24,453 nucleotides of DNA, from the IMG/VR virus record IMGVR_UViG_3300010389_000131, positions 1 through 24,453 of that record. One strand, given 5' to 3'. The stretch comes from a virus. This document shows, piece after piece, positions 6,302 to 12,841 of this stretch; the stretch's first letter is position 1; each line of letters opens with the position of its first letter. A program made the translations under genes and the position numbers. The notes below the pieces were generated by a model. That model did not search any database. It saw nothing but the letters and a program-made list of their open reading frames with translations, and was not told the origin of the DNA.

Positions 6302-6334
6302 GCAATATAAGCATACACTTATGTTTAAACCAAA
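6302..6334 (-). promoter_or_regulatory. Putative promoter of the inverted gene pair
   Basis: On the minus strand TTTG (6334-6331) is followed after 21 bases by TATATTGC (6309-6302). This is the Bacteroidetes -33/-7 layout and the same -7 variant seen before the ncRNA. The predicted start is about 25-30 bases before the ATG at 6268. Confidence 0.5.
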
Positions 6335-6429
6335 CTTTGAATCAATTATTTTCTAAAAAAGTGAAATTTTAACATATATAGAAAATTATAATGTGACCAA
6401 AGGTTACGTCTCAACATAATACATATATT

Positions 6430-6437
6430 AATATTTG
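6430..6437 (+). promoter_or_regulatory. Putative -7 element for the head-gene operon
   Basis: AATATTTG matches the -7 consensus TAnnTTTG at all but the first base and lies 18 bases before the portal ATG. It also overlaps the TTG that a longer portal reading would use as a start. No clear -33 element is seen. Confidence 0.3.
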
Positions 6438-6455
6438 CCCTATAACATTTTATCA

Positions 6456-7655
6456 ATGTCGATATGGGCAAGGCTATTTGGTGCAAATAACTCACATGAG
6501 CGTGATGGCGTGAATGCGCAAGACCTATTGTACAATTTAGATAACACCCCTTTGTCGGTTGATAAGAAAACAGCCTTATGCTTACCAGCTTTTTATGCTG
6601 GATTAAAAGTACTTGGCGAAACGGTGGCATCTCTAAAAGTAGAATTGCAGAAAGTTGAAGAAAATGGAGATGTAAACCCTGCAAAGGATCACTACTTATA
6701 CGACATCATTTATAATGAACCGAACCCCTTGTATTCTGCATTCTCTTGGACGGAAGCAGGGGTAATGTCAGGAGCAGCAACGGGCAACGACTATAGCTAC
6801 ATTAAGCGTGACCGAAATGGGAGGATAGAAGGGCTTTATTTATTTAAGTCTGAAAATATCTACAAGTGGGTAAGCAATGGCAAAGTATGGTATCGGGATG
6901 TTGTAAGCAAATACACATATGCACAGGATGAGGTATTGCATATTCCCTGGATGACCTTTGACGGCATACATGGGCTTAGTGCGATTGAATACCATGCAAC
7001 TACGATAGGGCAGGGATTGCGAGGTGTAGAATACGGTGAAAATATATTGCGCAATGGTGCATTTATTCAAGGGGTATTAAGTACTGATGGGGAATTATCG
7101 AATGAAGCGATAAAGCGTTTAAAAACTCAATGGGAATCTTCCTACGGTGGTAGCGAAAACAGCGCAAAAACACCAGTTCTTGAACAAGGTTTGAAATTCC
7201 ACCCCGTAAGAATGAAGCCGAGCGACATCGAGTTTATCAAAACGATGAAGTACAACACGAATGACATCGCTATGATTTTGCGTGTACCACTTCATTTGTT
7301 GCAGCAGCTTGAACGGTCTACCAATAACAACATTGAGCATCAAAGTATTGATTTTGTGGTGCATACGATTAGACCGATAGTCAAGCGTCGAGAAGCTGAA
7401 ATGAATCGCAAACTTTTAACACCGACGGAAAGAAGAGAGGGGTATCGAATAAGATACAACATTGATAGTTTATTGAGGGGTGATCATGAGAGTAGGGCGA
7501 ATTTATACAAGGCTTTACATTCAATGGGGGCAATAAATGCGGACGAGATAAGAAGGATGGAGGGTATGAATATGCTACCCAACGGACAAGGGCAAAAATA
7601 TTATATGATGACAAACATGGCGGACACAAACCAAATATCGAATGACAATGAGTAA
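6456..7655 (+). CDS. Portal protein, HK97 family
   Basis: A 399-residue portal that forms the dodecameric ring at one capsid vertex through which DNA enters and to which the tail connects. Family features are in order: N-terminal WARLFG, the LCLPAFYAGLKVLGETVASL helix (typically A-C-V-x-x-I-A-x-x-I-A-x-L-P in relatives), NEPNPLYSAFSW, YSYIKRDRNGRI, the VLHIPW strand, GLSAIEYH, and a C-terminal clip/stem region with NTNDIAMILRVPLHLL and a helical tail. I place the start at ATG 6456: the in-frame TTG at 6435 overlaps a -7-like element and adds seven residues without family support. The end overlaps the protease start by 14 bases. Confidence 0.92.
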   Translation: MSIWARLFGANNSHERDGVNAQDLLYNLDNTPLSVDKKTALCLPAFYAGLKVLGETVASLKVELQKVEENGDVNPAKDHYLYDIIYNEPNPLYSAFSWTEAGVMSGAATGNDYSYIKRDRNGRIEGLYLFKSENIYKWVSNGKVWYRDVVSKYTYAQDEVLHIPWMTFDGIHGLSAIEYHATTIGQGLRGVEYGENILRNGAFIQGVLSTDGELSNEAIKRLKTQWESSYGGSENSAKTPVLEQGLKFHPVRMKPSDIEFIKTMKYNTNDIAMILRVPLHLLQQLERSTNNNIEHQSIDFVVHTIRPIVKRREAEMNRKLLTPTERREGYRIRYNIDSLLRGDHESRANLYKALHSMGAINADEIRRMEGMNMLPNGQGQKYYMMTNMADTNQISNDNE

Positions 7656-8313
7656 TGACATACAATTAAGGGCAAGGGTTACAGAATTGCGTATGGCGCA
7701 AGGTGACGAAACTAATCAAAATCGAACGGTTGAGGGTTATGCAGTTGTCTATGACGATTGGACAACAATTGGCGATAATTGGTTTAGAGAGAAGATCGCA
7801 CCAGGTGCATTGACCAACGTCTTACAAGGTAGTGACATCAGATTACTATTTAACCACGATACAAGCCAATTACTAGCCCGGGAGAAGTCACAAACGCTAT
7901 CGGTAAGGGAAGATCAAAACGGTCTATACTTTACCGCTACTATCCCAGAATCAAGGAATGACATCCTAGAGATGATAAAAAGGGGTGATTTAGATGAGTG
8001 TTCATTTGCATTTAGAGTGGCAAAGCAGACATGGACTTTTGCAGATGAGACGGAGGGTATCACCATTGATGAAAGGGTAATTGAAGAAATAAGTGCAATT
8101 CCAGAAATAACCCTAGCACCTTTTGGAGCATACAAAAACACAAGTGTAGGCATGAGGTCACAAGAAATGGCATTGGAGGAAAGAAATAAGGCTAGAGAAG
8201 CGAGGGATGAAGAAAAGCGGCAAGCATCAGAACAAGACGAAAAACGAAAACAGATTGAAATACAACAAGCGAAGCGAGATCGAGACCTTGCCTTGCGCTC
8301 ATATATTTTTTAA
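7642..8313 (+). CDS. Prohead maturation protease, HK97 family (S78)
   Basis: A 223-residue serine protease of the herpesvirus-assemblin-like fold that cleaves the capsid scaffold domain and itself during head maturation. The core VEGYAVVYD (30-38), REKIAPGAL (49-57), the catalytic His in F-N-H72-D and the catalytic Ser in DECS121FAF are all present, with the conserved ITLAPFGAY region after them. Residues from about 178 onwards form a highly charged coiled-coil tail, which could help packing within the prohead. ATG 7642 or 7648 could both serve; both overlap the portal gene. It sits in the canonical portal-protease-capsid order. Confidence 0.93.
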   Translation: MTMSNDIQLRARVTELRMAQGDETNQNRTVEGYAVVYDDWTTIGDNWFREKIAPGALTNVLQGSDIRLLFNHDTSQLLAREKSQTLSVREDQNGLYFTATIPESRNDILEMIKRGDLDECSFAFRVAKQTWTFADETEGITIDERVIEEISAIPEITLAPFGAYKNTSVGMRSQEMALEERNKAREARDEEKRQASEQDEKRKQIEIQQAKRDRDLALRSYIF

Positions 8314-8328
8314 TTAAAAATTTGACAA

Positions 8329-9531
8329 ATGACAACAGTCGAAAAACAACAAAAGCGGGCTGCCATATATGAGCAGATGAAGGCTCTTAACGCAACCGCA
8401 CATGAAGAAAACAGGTCTTTTACCCAAGAGGAAGAAACTAAATGGGGGAAGATGAAAGCGGACTTAGACAAGTTCGATTCTGAAATCAAGCGTGAGCAAT
8501 TTATGCTTGAGGAAGAGAGAAAAAATGCCAGTGCAGAAGGTGAAGTCGCACAAAATCAAGAGATTAGCGCAGAAGCTAGAGAAGCATTTGACAATTATCT
8601 CAAAAGAGGTGAAAACGGATTGAAGCCAGAGGAAAGAAGAGCGTTAGAACAACGTGCAGCAACCGATCCAAATAGCACCACAGATGGCGAAGGTGGCTAC
8701 ACAGTTCCTGAGATGTGGTCAAATGTGATCGAGCGTGTAATGGTTCAGTACAGCGGAGTCCTTGACAATGCACAAGTGATTAATATGTCAAGAGGTGGTA
8801 CTTACAATCACCCAGTTATTAATGACACAAGCAATACGGGCGCAATTGTCGGTGAAGGTGCAGCGGATGCGGTAAATCAGTTTACCGATACCAACGTACA
8901 GATTTTGGATTACACTTACACAAGTAGAATTATCCAAATGACACTGGAATTGGTGCAGGACACTAACTACCCGTTGACGCAAACTGTGCTTGAATTGTGT
9001 GCTGAAAGAATCGGAAGAATCTTGAATACGCATTTGACTACGGGTGATGGTTCAAGCAAACCATTTGGAGTAGTTACAGGGTCAACACTTGGAAAAACGG
9101 CATCTGCTACGGCAGCCATCACAAGGGCGGAATTGGTAGATTTGATTTATTCAGTAGACCGAGCGTACAGACCACAGGGTAAATTGATGTTACACGATAG
9201 CACGGTGGCAGCTATTCAGAAGTTAGACATTGGATCTGCTGATGCAAGACCATTGTGGGCTCCAAGTATGAGAGAAGGCGCACCTAACACTATCCTAGGT
9301 TACGAGTACATAACCAACAATGATATGCCAGAATTGGGCGCAAGTAACAAGGCCGTTCTTTTCGGTGACTTCTCAAAGTATGTAGTTAAGCAAGTACGAC
9401 AGCCAGAACTTATTACATTTAGAGAGAAGTACATGGATAAGAGATGCGTGGGTTATAACATGTTCGCAAGATACGGAGGTAAGATTGTAAATGATACAGC
9501 AATCAAGCACCTTATTTGTGCAGCATCTTAA
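8329..9531 (+). CDS. Major capsid protein, HK97 fold with delta domain
   Basis: A 400-residue capsid subunit. Residues 1 to about 105 form a charged coiled-coil delta domain that acts as internal scaffold and is expected to be removed by the protease encoded just upstream. A plausible cut lies near R109-A110, before the flexible ATDPNSTTDGEGG linker and the G-Y-T-V-P start of the mature fold; the exact site is inferred. Following segments fit the family: SGVLDNAQV, the E-loop/beta region, TLELVQDTNYPLTQTV spine helix, ERIGRILNTHLTTGDGSSKPFGV, PLWAPSM, NNDMPELGASNKAVLFGDF and the C-terminal RYGGKIVNDTAI. No Shine-Dalgarno is visible; an A/T-rich leader precedes the ATG. Confidence 0.95.
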   Translation: MTTVEKQQKRAAIYEQMKALNATAHEENRSFTQEEETKWGKMKADLDKFDSEIKREQFMLEEERKNASAEGEVAQNQEISAEAREAFDNYLKRGENGLKPEERRALEQRAATDPNSTTDGEGGYTVPEMWSNVIERVMVQYSGVLDNAQVINMSRGGTYNHPVINDTSNTGAIVGEGAADAVNQFTDTNVQILDYTYTSRIIQMTLELVQDTNYPLTQTVLELCAERIGRILNTHLTTGDGSSKPFGVVTGSTLGKTASATAAITRAELVDLIYSVDRAYRPQGKLMLHDSTVAAIQKLDIGSADARPLWAPSMREGAPNTILGYEYITNNDMPELGASNKAVLFGDFSKYVVKQVRQPELITFREKYMDKRCVGYNMFARYGGKIVNDTAIKHLICAAS

Positions 9532-9540
9532 TAGATACGC

Positions 9541-9717
9541 ATGAGCAAGAAAGTACAAGTAATAATCTTACAAGGTCTCGCAGGTAAGGAGACGTTTATC
9601 AAGGGCAAGGAATACGCCTTAGATGCAGATGTAGCGAAGAATTGGGAAGCCAAAGGGCTTTGTAAGATTATTCAGCAAAAGAAAAAAAGCAACACAAGGA
9701 CAAATAAATCCAATTAA
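9541..9717 (+). CDS. Small head-region hypothetical protein
   Basis: A 58-residue protein from ATG 9541, nine bases after the capsid gene and three before the connector gene. It begins with a beta-forming segment (KKVQVIILQGL), has a KGKEYALDADVAKNWEAKGL stretch like small SH3-like or head-fibre accessory domains of other phages, and ends in a basic tail (KKKKSNTRTNKSN). Proteins with this layout commonly lie directly after capsid genes in siphophages. Function unproven; co-transcription with the head genes is clear from spacing. Confidence 0.68.
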   Translation: MSKKVQVIILQGLAGKETFIKGKEYALDADVAKNWEAKGLCKIIQQKKKSNTRTNKSN

Positions 9718-9720
9718 TGA

Positions 9721-10254
9721 ATGATAAGGGTAATCACACCAAGCGGATTAAATGCGGTCACACTGGACGAGGTTAAGGCAGAATTGAACCTTGAATCTTC
9801 CTATACGGCTGATGATACCCTATTAACATTAAAGAGAGATGTTGCTACGGAATGGGTGCAGGATTACGTTAAGAAAATTTTGCTTACCCAAACAATACAA
9901 GTAAAGATAGAGCCTAAGGGAGATGTGGGAGTTTTTATTCCCACACCTTCCAAATCTATCACAGCGATGACACTTTATAAAGATGGGGTGTCAAGTAGTT
10001 TAAATACTGCAAACTTTGAAATAGACGAGTTCAACTATCCTAACATTTTAAAGCCAACATTCGGGAACGAATGGGGCGAAAATGACTATGTTTTAGTCAC
10101 ATTGGTGGCAGGTGAATCGACAGTATCAAAGCGAATAAAACAAGCTATTTTGATGCACGTTGTAGATTCTTATGACAACCGATCAAATCACGAAGCACCG
10201 ATAAGGGATGATCTCAAAATATTGTTGGAAGCCGAAAGAATACCGACGATATGA
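9721..10254 (+). CDS. Head-tail connector, HK97 gp6-like
   Basis: A 177-residue adaptor expected to form the ring beneath the portal. The N-terminal VTLDEVKAELNLE helix and the TADDTLLTLKRDVATEWVQDYVKK helix are typical of the gp6/connector family, followed by a beta-rich middle (SKSITAMTLYKDG) and a C-terminal helix (SKRIKQAILMHVVDSYDNR). Position directly after the capsid and before the head closure protein supports the call. The stop overlaps the next ATG. Confidence 0.85.
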   Translation: MIRVITPSGLNAVTLDEVKAELNLESSYTADDTLLTLKRDVATEWVQDYVKKILLTQTIQVKIEPKGDVGVFIPTPSKSITAMTLYKDGVSSSLNTANFEIDEFNYPNILKPTFGNEWGENDYVLVTLVAGESTVSKRIKQAILMHVVDSYDNRSNHEAPIRDDLKILLEAERIPTI

Positions 10255-10610
10255 AAGGGATAATGAAGGGCAAAAAATTTGATGCTGGGAGGCTAGACCG
10301 CTCGATAATTTACAGAACCTATGCAACAGTAGTAAATGCAGATACGGGAAGTGAGCGAAAAGGTACGCCTACCGATTTAACCCTGCGTGCGAATGTAATC
10401 GAAGCAAACGGGGACGAAGTAGACAGCGATGGTGCAAGAATGTATAAGAGCATTCTTCATGTAGTTGTAAGATACCGTTCAGCGATTAAAAGAGGTGTGA
10501 AAGCGGATATTGTATATGAGGGCAATGTGTATGATGTTAAGGATGTACGAGAGATGCCAGGCGCACCTAGAAAAACGTGGATGCTAATAAAAGCGGTGGA
10601 CTATGAATAA
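10251..10610 (+). CDS. Head closure / head-tail joining protein
   Basis: A 119-residue mainly beta protein of the phage head-tail joining (SPP1 gp16-like) type. The opening AGRLDRSIIYRTYATVVNADTG matches the family pattern of a G-x-L-D/R start followed by a strand and a turn. The core has the E-A-N-G-D-E-V-D-S segment and the closing VYDVKDVREMPGAPRKTWMLIKAV, which is the family signature end. It caps the connector after DNA filling. It overlaps both neighbours by a few bases, which indicates translational coupling. Confidence 0.82.
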   Translation: MKGIMKGKKFDAGRLDRSIIYRTYATVVNADTGSERKGTPTDLTLRANVIEANGDEVDSDGARMYKSILHVVVRYRSAIKRGVKADIVYEGNVYDVKDVREMPGAPRKTWMLIKAVDYE

Positions 10611-11103
10611 GGGTAAAATCATACAATTTAACACACAAGAGTTGAAAGAGATGATGAAGGTGCTTGACAGTTTGCCGTATGAGTTTAACACAAGGCGAAG
10701 AAGGGAGATTTTAAAAAGGGGTGTTAATTCATTCGTTCAACGTGCAAAATCTAGCGCCCCTGTTGATTCGGGGATATTAAAGAAGAATATCGGCACTAAG
10801 GCTTTTCGTAACAATAAAAACTCCCTATTTGCAGGGGTTATATTGAAAGGGAATGCGAAGGACAAAATGGGTAGAGCGAAAGATGGATGGTATGCTAGAT
10901 TGATTGAATACGGGTTCACACAAATTTCATGGCCAGAAAAGAGCAAGAAAAAACAATCTTATCCAGCTAGTCGAAAGATAAGAATACAACCAAAGCCATT
11001 TTTAAGACCAGCGTGGGAAGCGACCAAAAACCAGGTATTTAAAGAAACGATTGAATCGGCTAATAAGAGTTTGAATCGCTGGATGAAAAAGATAGCTAGA
11101 TGA
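10603..11103 (+). CDS. HK97 gp10-like neck/tail protein
   Basis: A 166-residue protein with the hallmarks of the HK97-gp10 family: a central SSAPVDSGILKKNIG motif (P-V-D-T-G-x-L in relatives), W-Y-A-R-L-I-E-Y-G-F, and the C-terminal K-P-F-L-R-P-A-W segment before a final helix. These proteins join the neck to the tail tube. The N-terminal helix (ELKEMMKVLDSLPYEF) and the basic linker rich in Lys before the last motif are normal for the family. Confidence 0.88.
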   Translation: MNKGKIIQFNTQELKEMMKVLDSLPYEFNTRRRREILKRGVNSFVQRAKSSAPVDSGILKKNIGTKAFRNNKNSLFAGVILKGNAKDKMGRAKDGWYARLIEYGFTQISWPEKSKKKQSYPASRKIRIQPKPFLRPAWEATKNQVFKETIESANKSLNRWMKKIAR

Positions 11104-11450
11104 TAGTAGGATTGATAAGAGATGCAATAAGTGATTTATGGGTGGAGCGATTCCCACAAGATCACAGCGTAGGGTTCCCAAAAGGATTGATTCGTGAAGT
11201 CGGGGAAACGTGGCCAGAGGAGGATGATATGACGGATAGGGAGTATGAGCGAAGAATCGAGATACAATGGTTTGATGAAGATACTGACAATTTTGAATCG
11301 AAAAAAGAAACGATAATAACGGCCATGCTTGGGCTTACTTCCAATAGTGAAGTAGATAAAGTGAGATACACAGGATCGCAAGTAGGGTACAGCCCTAACG
11401 AGGATAGAATGGTATTAAGCATGGAGTTTTTAATTGAACATAGAAAATAA
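11100..11450 (+). CDS. Tail completion/terminator-like protein
   Basis: A 116-residue protein starting in an ATGA overlap with the gp10-like gene. Its position between the neck gene and the major tail gene, and its size, fit the tail completion (terminator) protein that caps the tail tube. Sequence support is weaker: a short N-terminal helix, a strand pair around EYERRIEIQWFDEDTDN and the closing RMVLSMEFLIEHRK strand resemble the alpha-beta layout of that group. A precise family cannot be assigned by eye. Confidence 0.6.
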   Translation: MIVGLIRDAISDLWVERFPQDHSVGFPKGLIREVGETWPEEDDMTDREYERRIEIQWFDEDTDNFESKKETIITAMLGLTSNSEVDKVRYTGSQVGYSPNEDRMVLSMEFLIEHRK

Positions 11451-11456
11451 AGGCAA

Positions 11457-11705
11457 ATGAATTATAAATGCGAATTATTGAAATCTATACAAGGTCTACC
11501 GATTGGGGCAAGGATAACGATTAACGATAAAAAGGTGCTAGACCGAAGGTTGCAAAATGGGGAAGTCAAATTGTTATCGACAAGCGAACCAGAAGAAATT
11601 GACGAAAGCATTTATGAAGAAGATGCAATCCATAGTGACAATGCACATGAATTTGAACGTGCGGAAGAAAACCACGAAGGAATTGAAAAAAGAAAAAGCA
11701 AATAA
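11457..11705 (+). CDS. Small hypothetical protein before the major tail protein
   Basis: An 82-residue protein, seven bases after the preceding stop. Residues 1-45 form a compact unit (CELLKSIQGLPIGARITINDKKVLDRRLQNGEV) that resembles small head/tail accessory domains with a G-x-x-x-G turn; the rest is a long, very acidic tail rich in Glu and His ending with a basic KRKSK. No family is assigned. It is clearly part of the tail operon by spacing and strand. Confidence 0.65.
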   Translation: MNYKCELLKSIQGLPIGARITINDKKVLDRRLQNGEVKLLSTSEPEEIDESIYEEDAIHSDNAHEFERAEENHEGIEKRKSK

Positions 11706-11728
11706 TTAATCATTAAAAATAGAAGATT

Positions 11729-12151
11729 ATGCCAACAACTGGAATCGTAAAAGGTGGTGCTATTAGACTTTCAGTCGATGGCACAACAGTAGCAAAAACA
11801 ACGAGTGGTGACATAAGTTTTACCACCGCAACGGAAGCCATACAGCATGATGATAACGTCACAGCTGGCGGTATCTCTTGGGATAAGGCTGACGCTGTAT
11901 CTAATTCTGTAACTGTAAATGCCGAAGCATTCTACGCAGAGTCTGAACAATTTGAGACATTCTGGGCAGGTGTTACGGGAGGCACAAAATTGAGCAATGT
12001 AAAAGTAAGCACAGGCGTAACGGGCGACCTTGAATTTACAGGGACATTTGTAGTTACATCATTAAATCTTACTTATTCGACAACGGATAGAGCGAAGTTC
12101 TCGCTATCTCTACAAAGTGACGGAGAAGTAACAAGAGCAGCAATAGCGTAA
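11729..12151 (+). CDS. Major tail protein (tube)
   Basis: A 140-residue beta-rich, Ser/Thr-rich protein with the pattern of small TP901-1-type tail tube proteins: GGAIRLSVDGTTVAKTTSGDISF at the start, the D-D-N-V turn, W-D-K-A-D-A-V-S-N-S-V-T-V strand, FETFWAGVTGGTKL, and a closing strand pair ending in LSLQSDGEVTRA. It should polymerise around the tape measure to form the tail tube. A hairpin terminator immediately follows, as is usual for a tube gene that must be made in large amounts. Position ahead of the frameshifted chaperones and tape measure is decisive. Confidence 0.85.
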   Translation: MPTTGIVKGGAIRLSVDGTTVAKTTSGDISFTTATEAIQHDDNVTAGGISWDKADAVSNSVTVNAEAFYAESEQFETFWAGVTGGTKLSNVKVSTGVTGDLEFTGTFVVTSLNLTYSTTDRAKFSLSLQSDGEVTRAAIA

Positions 12152-12175
12152 GAGGTGATTTCTTAGATAGATACG

Positions 12176-12209
12176 GGAGTAGCTTATGTGGTGTGGGCTA
12201 CTCCTTTTT
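12176..12209 (+). terminator. Terminator/attenuator after the major tail gene
   Basis: GGAGTAGC (12176-12183) pairs with GCTACTCC (12197-12204), followed by TTTTT. The downstream tail genes lie on the same strand with no other visible promoter, so it probably acts as a partial stop that keeps tube protein mRNA more abundant. Confidence 0.85.
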
Positions 12210-12227
12210 ATAAAAAACAGGCAAAAC

Positions 12228-12512
12228 ATGGGAGTATTAAAAATTGAATGTGGAGGTAAGGACTTCTACTTTAAAATAACAAAAAGGGCATTCCGAAATT
12301 GGGAAAACAGGGGAGAAGCAAGACATCGAAATAAGGTCTTTTCGTTAAAGGCAGACGATGAAATGGACTTGTACTTAGCAGGATTGCAAGAGGGTGCAAA
12401 AATACAAGGGGAGAAATTCAATATGTCATTAGATGATTTGTATGATTTTGACGCAAAACATGACCTTATTTCAAAGATTGATGAAGCGCAAGCCGAAAGC
12501 GCAAAAAAGTAG
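12228..12512 (+). CDS. Tail assembly chaperone (gpG-like), zero-frame product
   Basis: A 94-residue protein read from ATG 12228. A longer in-frame reading from 12186 would start inside the terminator stem and is rejected. The N-terminus GVLKIECGGKDFYFKITKRAFRNWE is a beta-hairpin then helix as in tail chaperones of Gram-positive and Bacteroidetes siphophages. The last codons contain a slippery heptamer right before the TAG, and the -1 frame continues into the next ORF. The zero-frame and fused products together should coat the tape measure before tube assembly. Confidence 0.78.
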   Translation: MGVLKIECGGKDFYFKITKRAFRNWENRGEARHRNKVFSLKADDEMDLYLAGLQEGAKIQGEKFNMSLDDLYDFDAKHDLISKIDEAQAESAKK

Positions 12513-12531
12513 AAACCCTCCTAAGTGAGGG
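12503..12531 (+). promoter_or_regulatory. Programmed -1 ribosomal frameshift site
   Basis: The heptamer A-AAA-AAG (12503-12509) is set in the X-XXY-YYZ register of the zero frame and is directly followed by TAG (12510-12512). A hairpin CCCTC (12516-12520) / GAGGG (12527-12531) lies six bases further on. The -1 frame is open from 12485 to 12829. A slippery run, adjacent stop, spaced hairpin and overlapping open frame together are a full frameshift signal. Confidence 0.88.
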
Positions 12532-12832
12532 ATGGAATGATGAAACAGCTAGTGATTGGGCGATAGCTGCTCGTTATGGGTGTACTTACAGCGACTTCAT
12601 GCAAATGGATGACCTAGAGTTTACTGAGTTTGTAAAAGGGCGTGAGCAGCAAGAATTAGCGACGTTTAAAAATATGCGATTTTGGGTAAGTAGGTTGATG
12701 CAGCCACATTATACGAAGCCTATAAGACCGCAAGATATAGCAAGATTGCCAGGCGAAGAAATAGAACTTGAAGGAGATGAATTGATTGATAACATGACCG
12801 ACGAAGAGTATCAAAAATGGTTGAACGAATAA
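12509..12832 (+). CDS. Tail assembly chaperone, -1 frame extension (gpGT-like)
   Basis: This is the T part of a G-GT pair, read after -1 slippage as join(12228..12509,12509..12832), giving a fused product of about 201 residues. The extension starts V-E-T-L-L-S-E-G-W and contains the typical W-A-I-A-A-R-Y-G motif, an acidic helix, FWVSRLMQPHYTKPI and an acidic end. An internal ATG at 12599 would make a 77-residue fragment, but the 30 codons before it (GWNDETASDWAIAARYG region) are clearly coding, so that ATG is not the start. The tape measure gene follows at once, as in lambda and many other siphophages. Confidence 0.85.
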   Translation, partial: VETLLSEGWNDETASDWAIAARYGCTYSDFMQMDDLEFTEFVKGREQQELATFKNMRFWVSRLMQPHYTKPIRPQDIARLPGEEIELEGDELIDNMTDEEYQKWLNE

Positions 12833-12841
12833 AAAATAGAT

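Noticed and set aside
6435-6455. Upstream TTG start for the portal
   Set aside because: The TTG overlaps a -7-like promoter element and the added residues have no family support; ATG 6456 is preferred.
12186-12227. N-terminal extension of the tail chaperone
   Set aside because: The ATG lies within the terminator hairpin loop and the added residues (WCGLLLFIKN) encode the stem and T-run.
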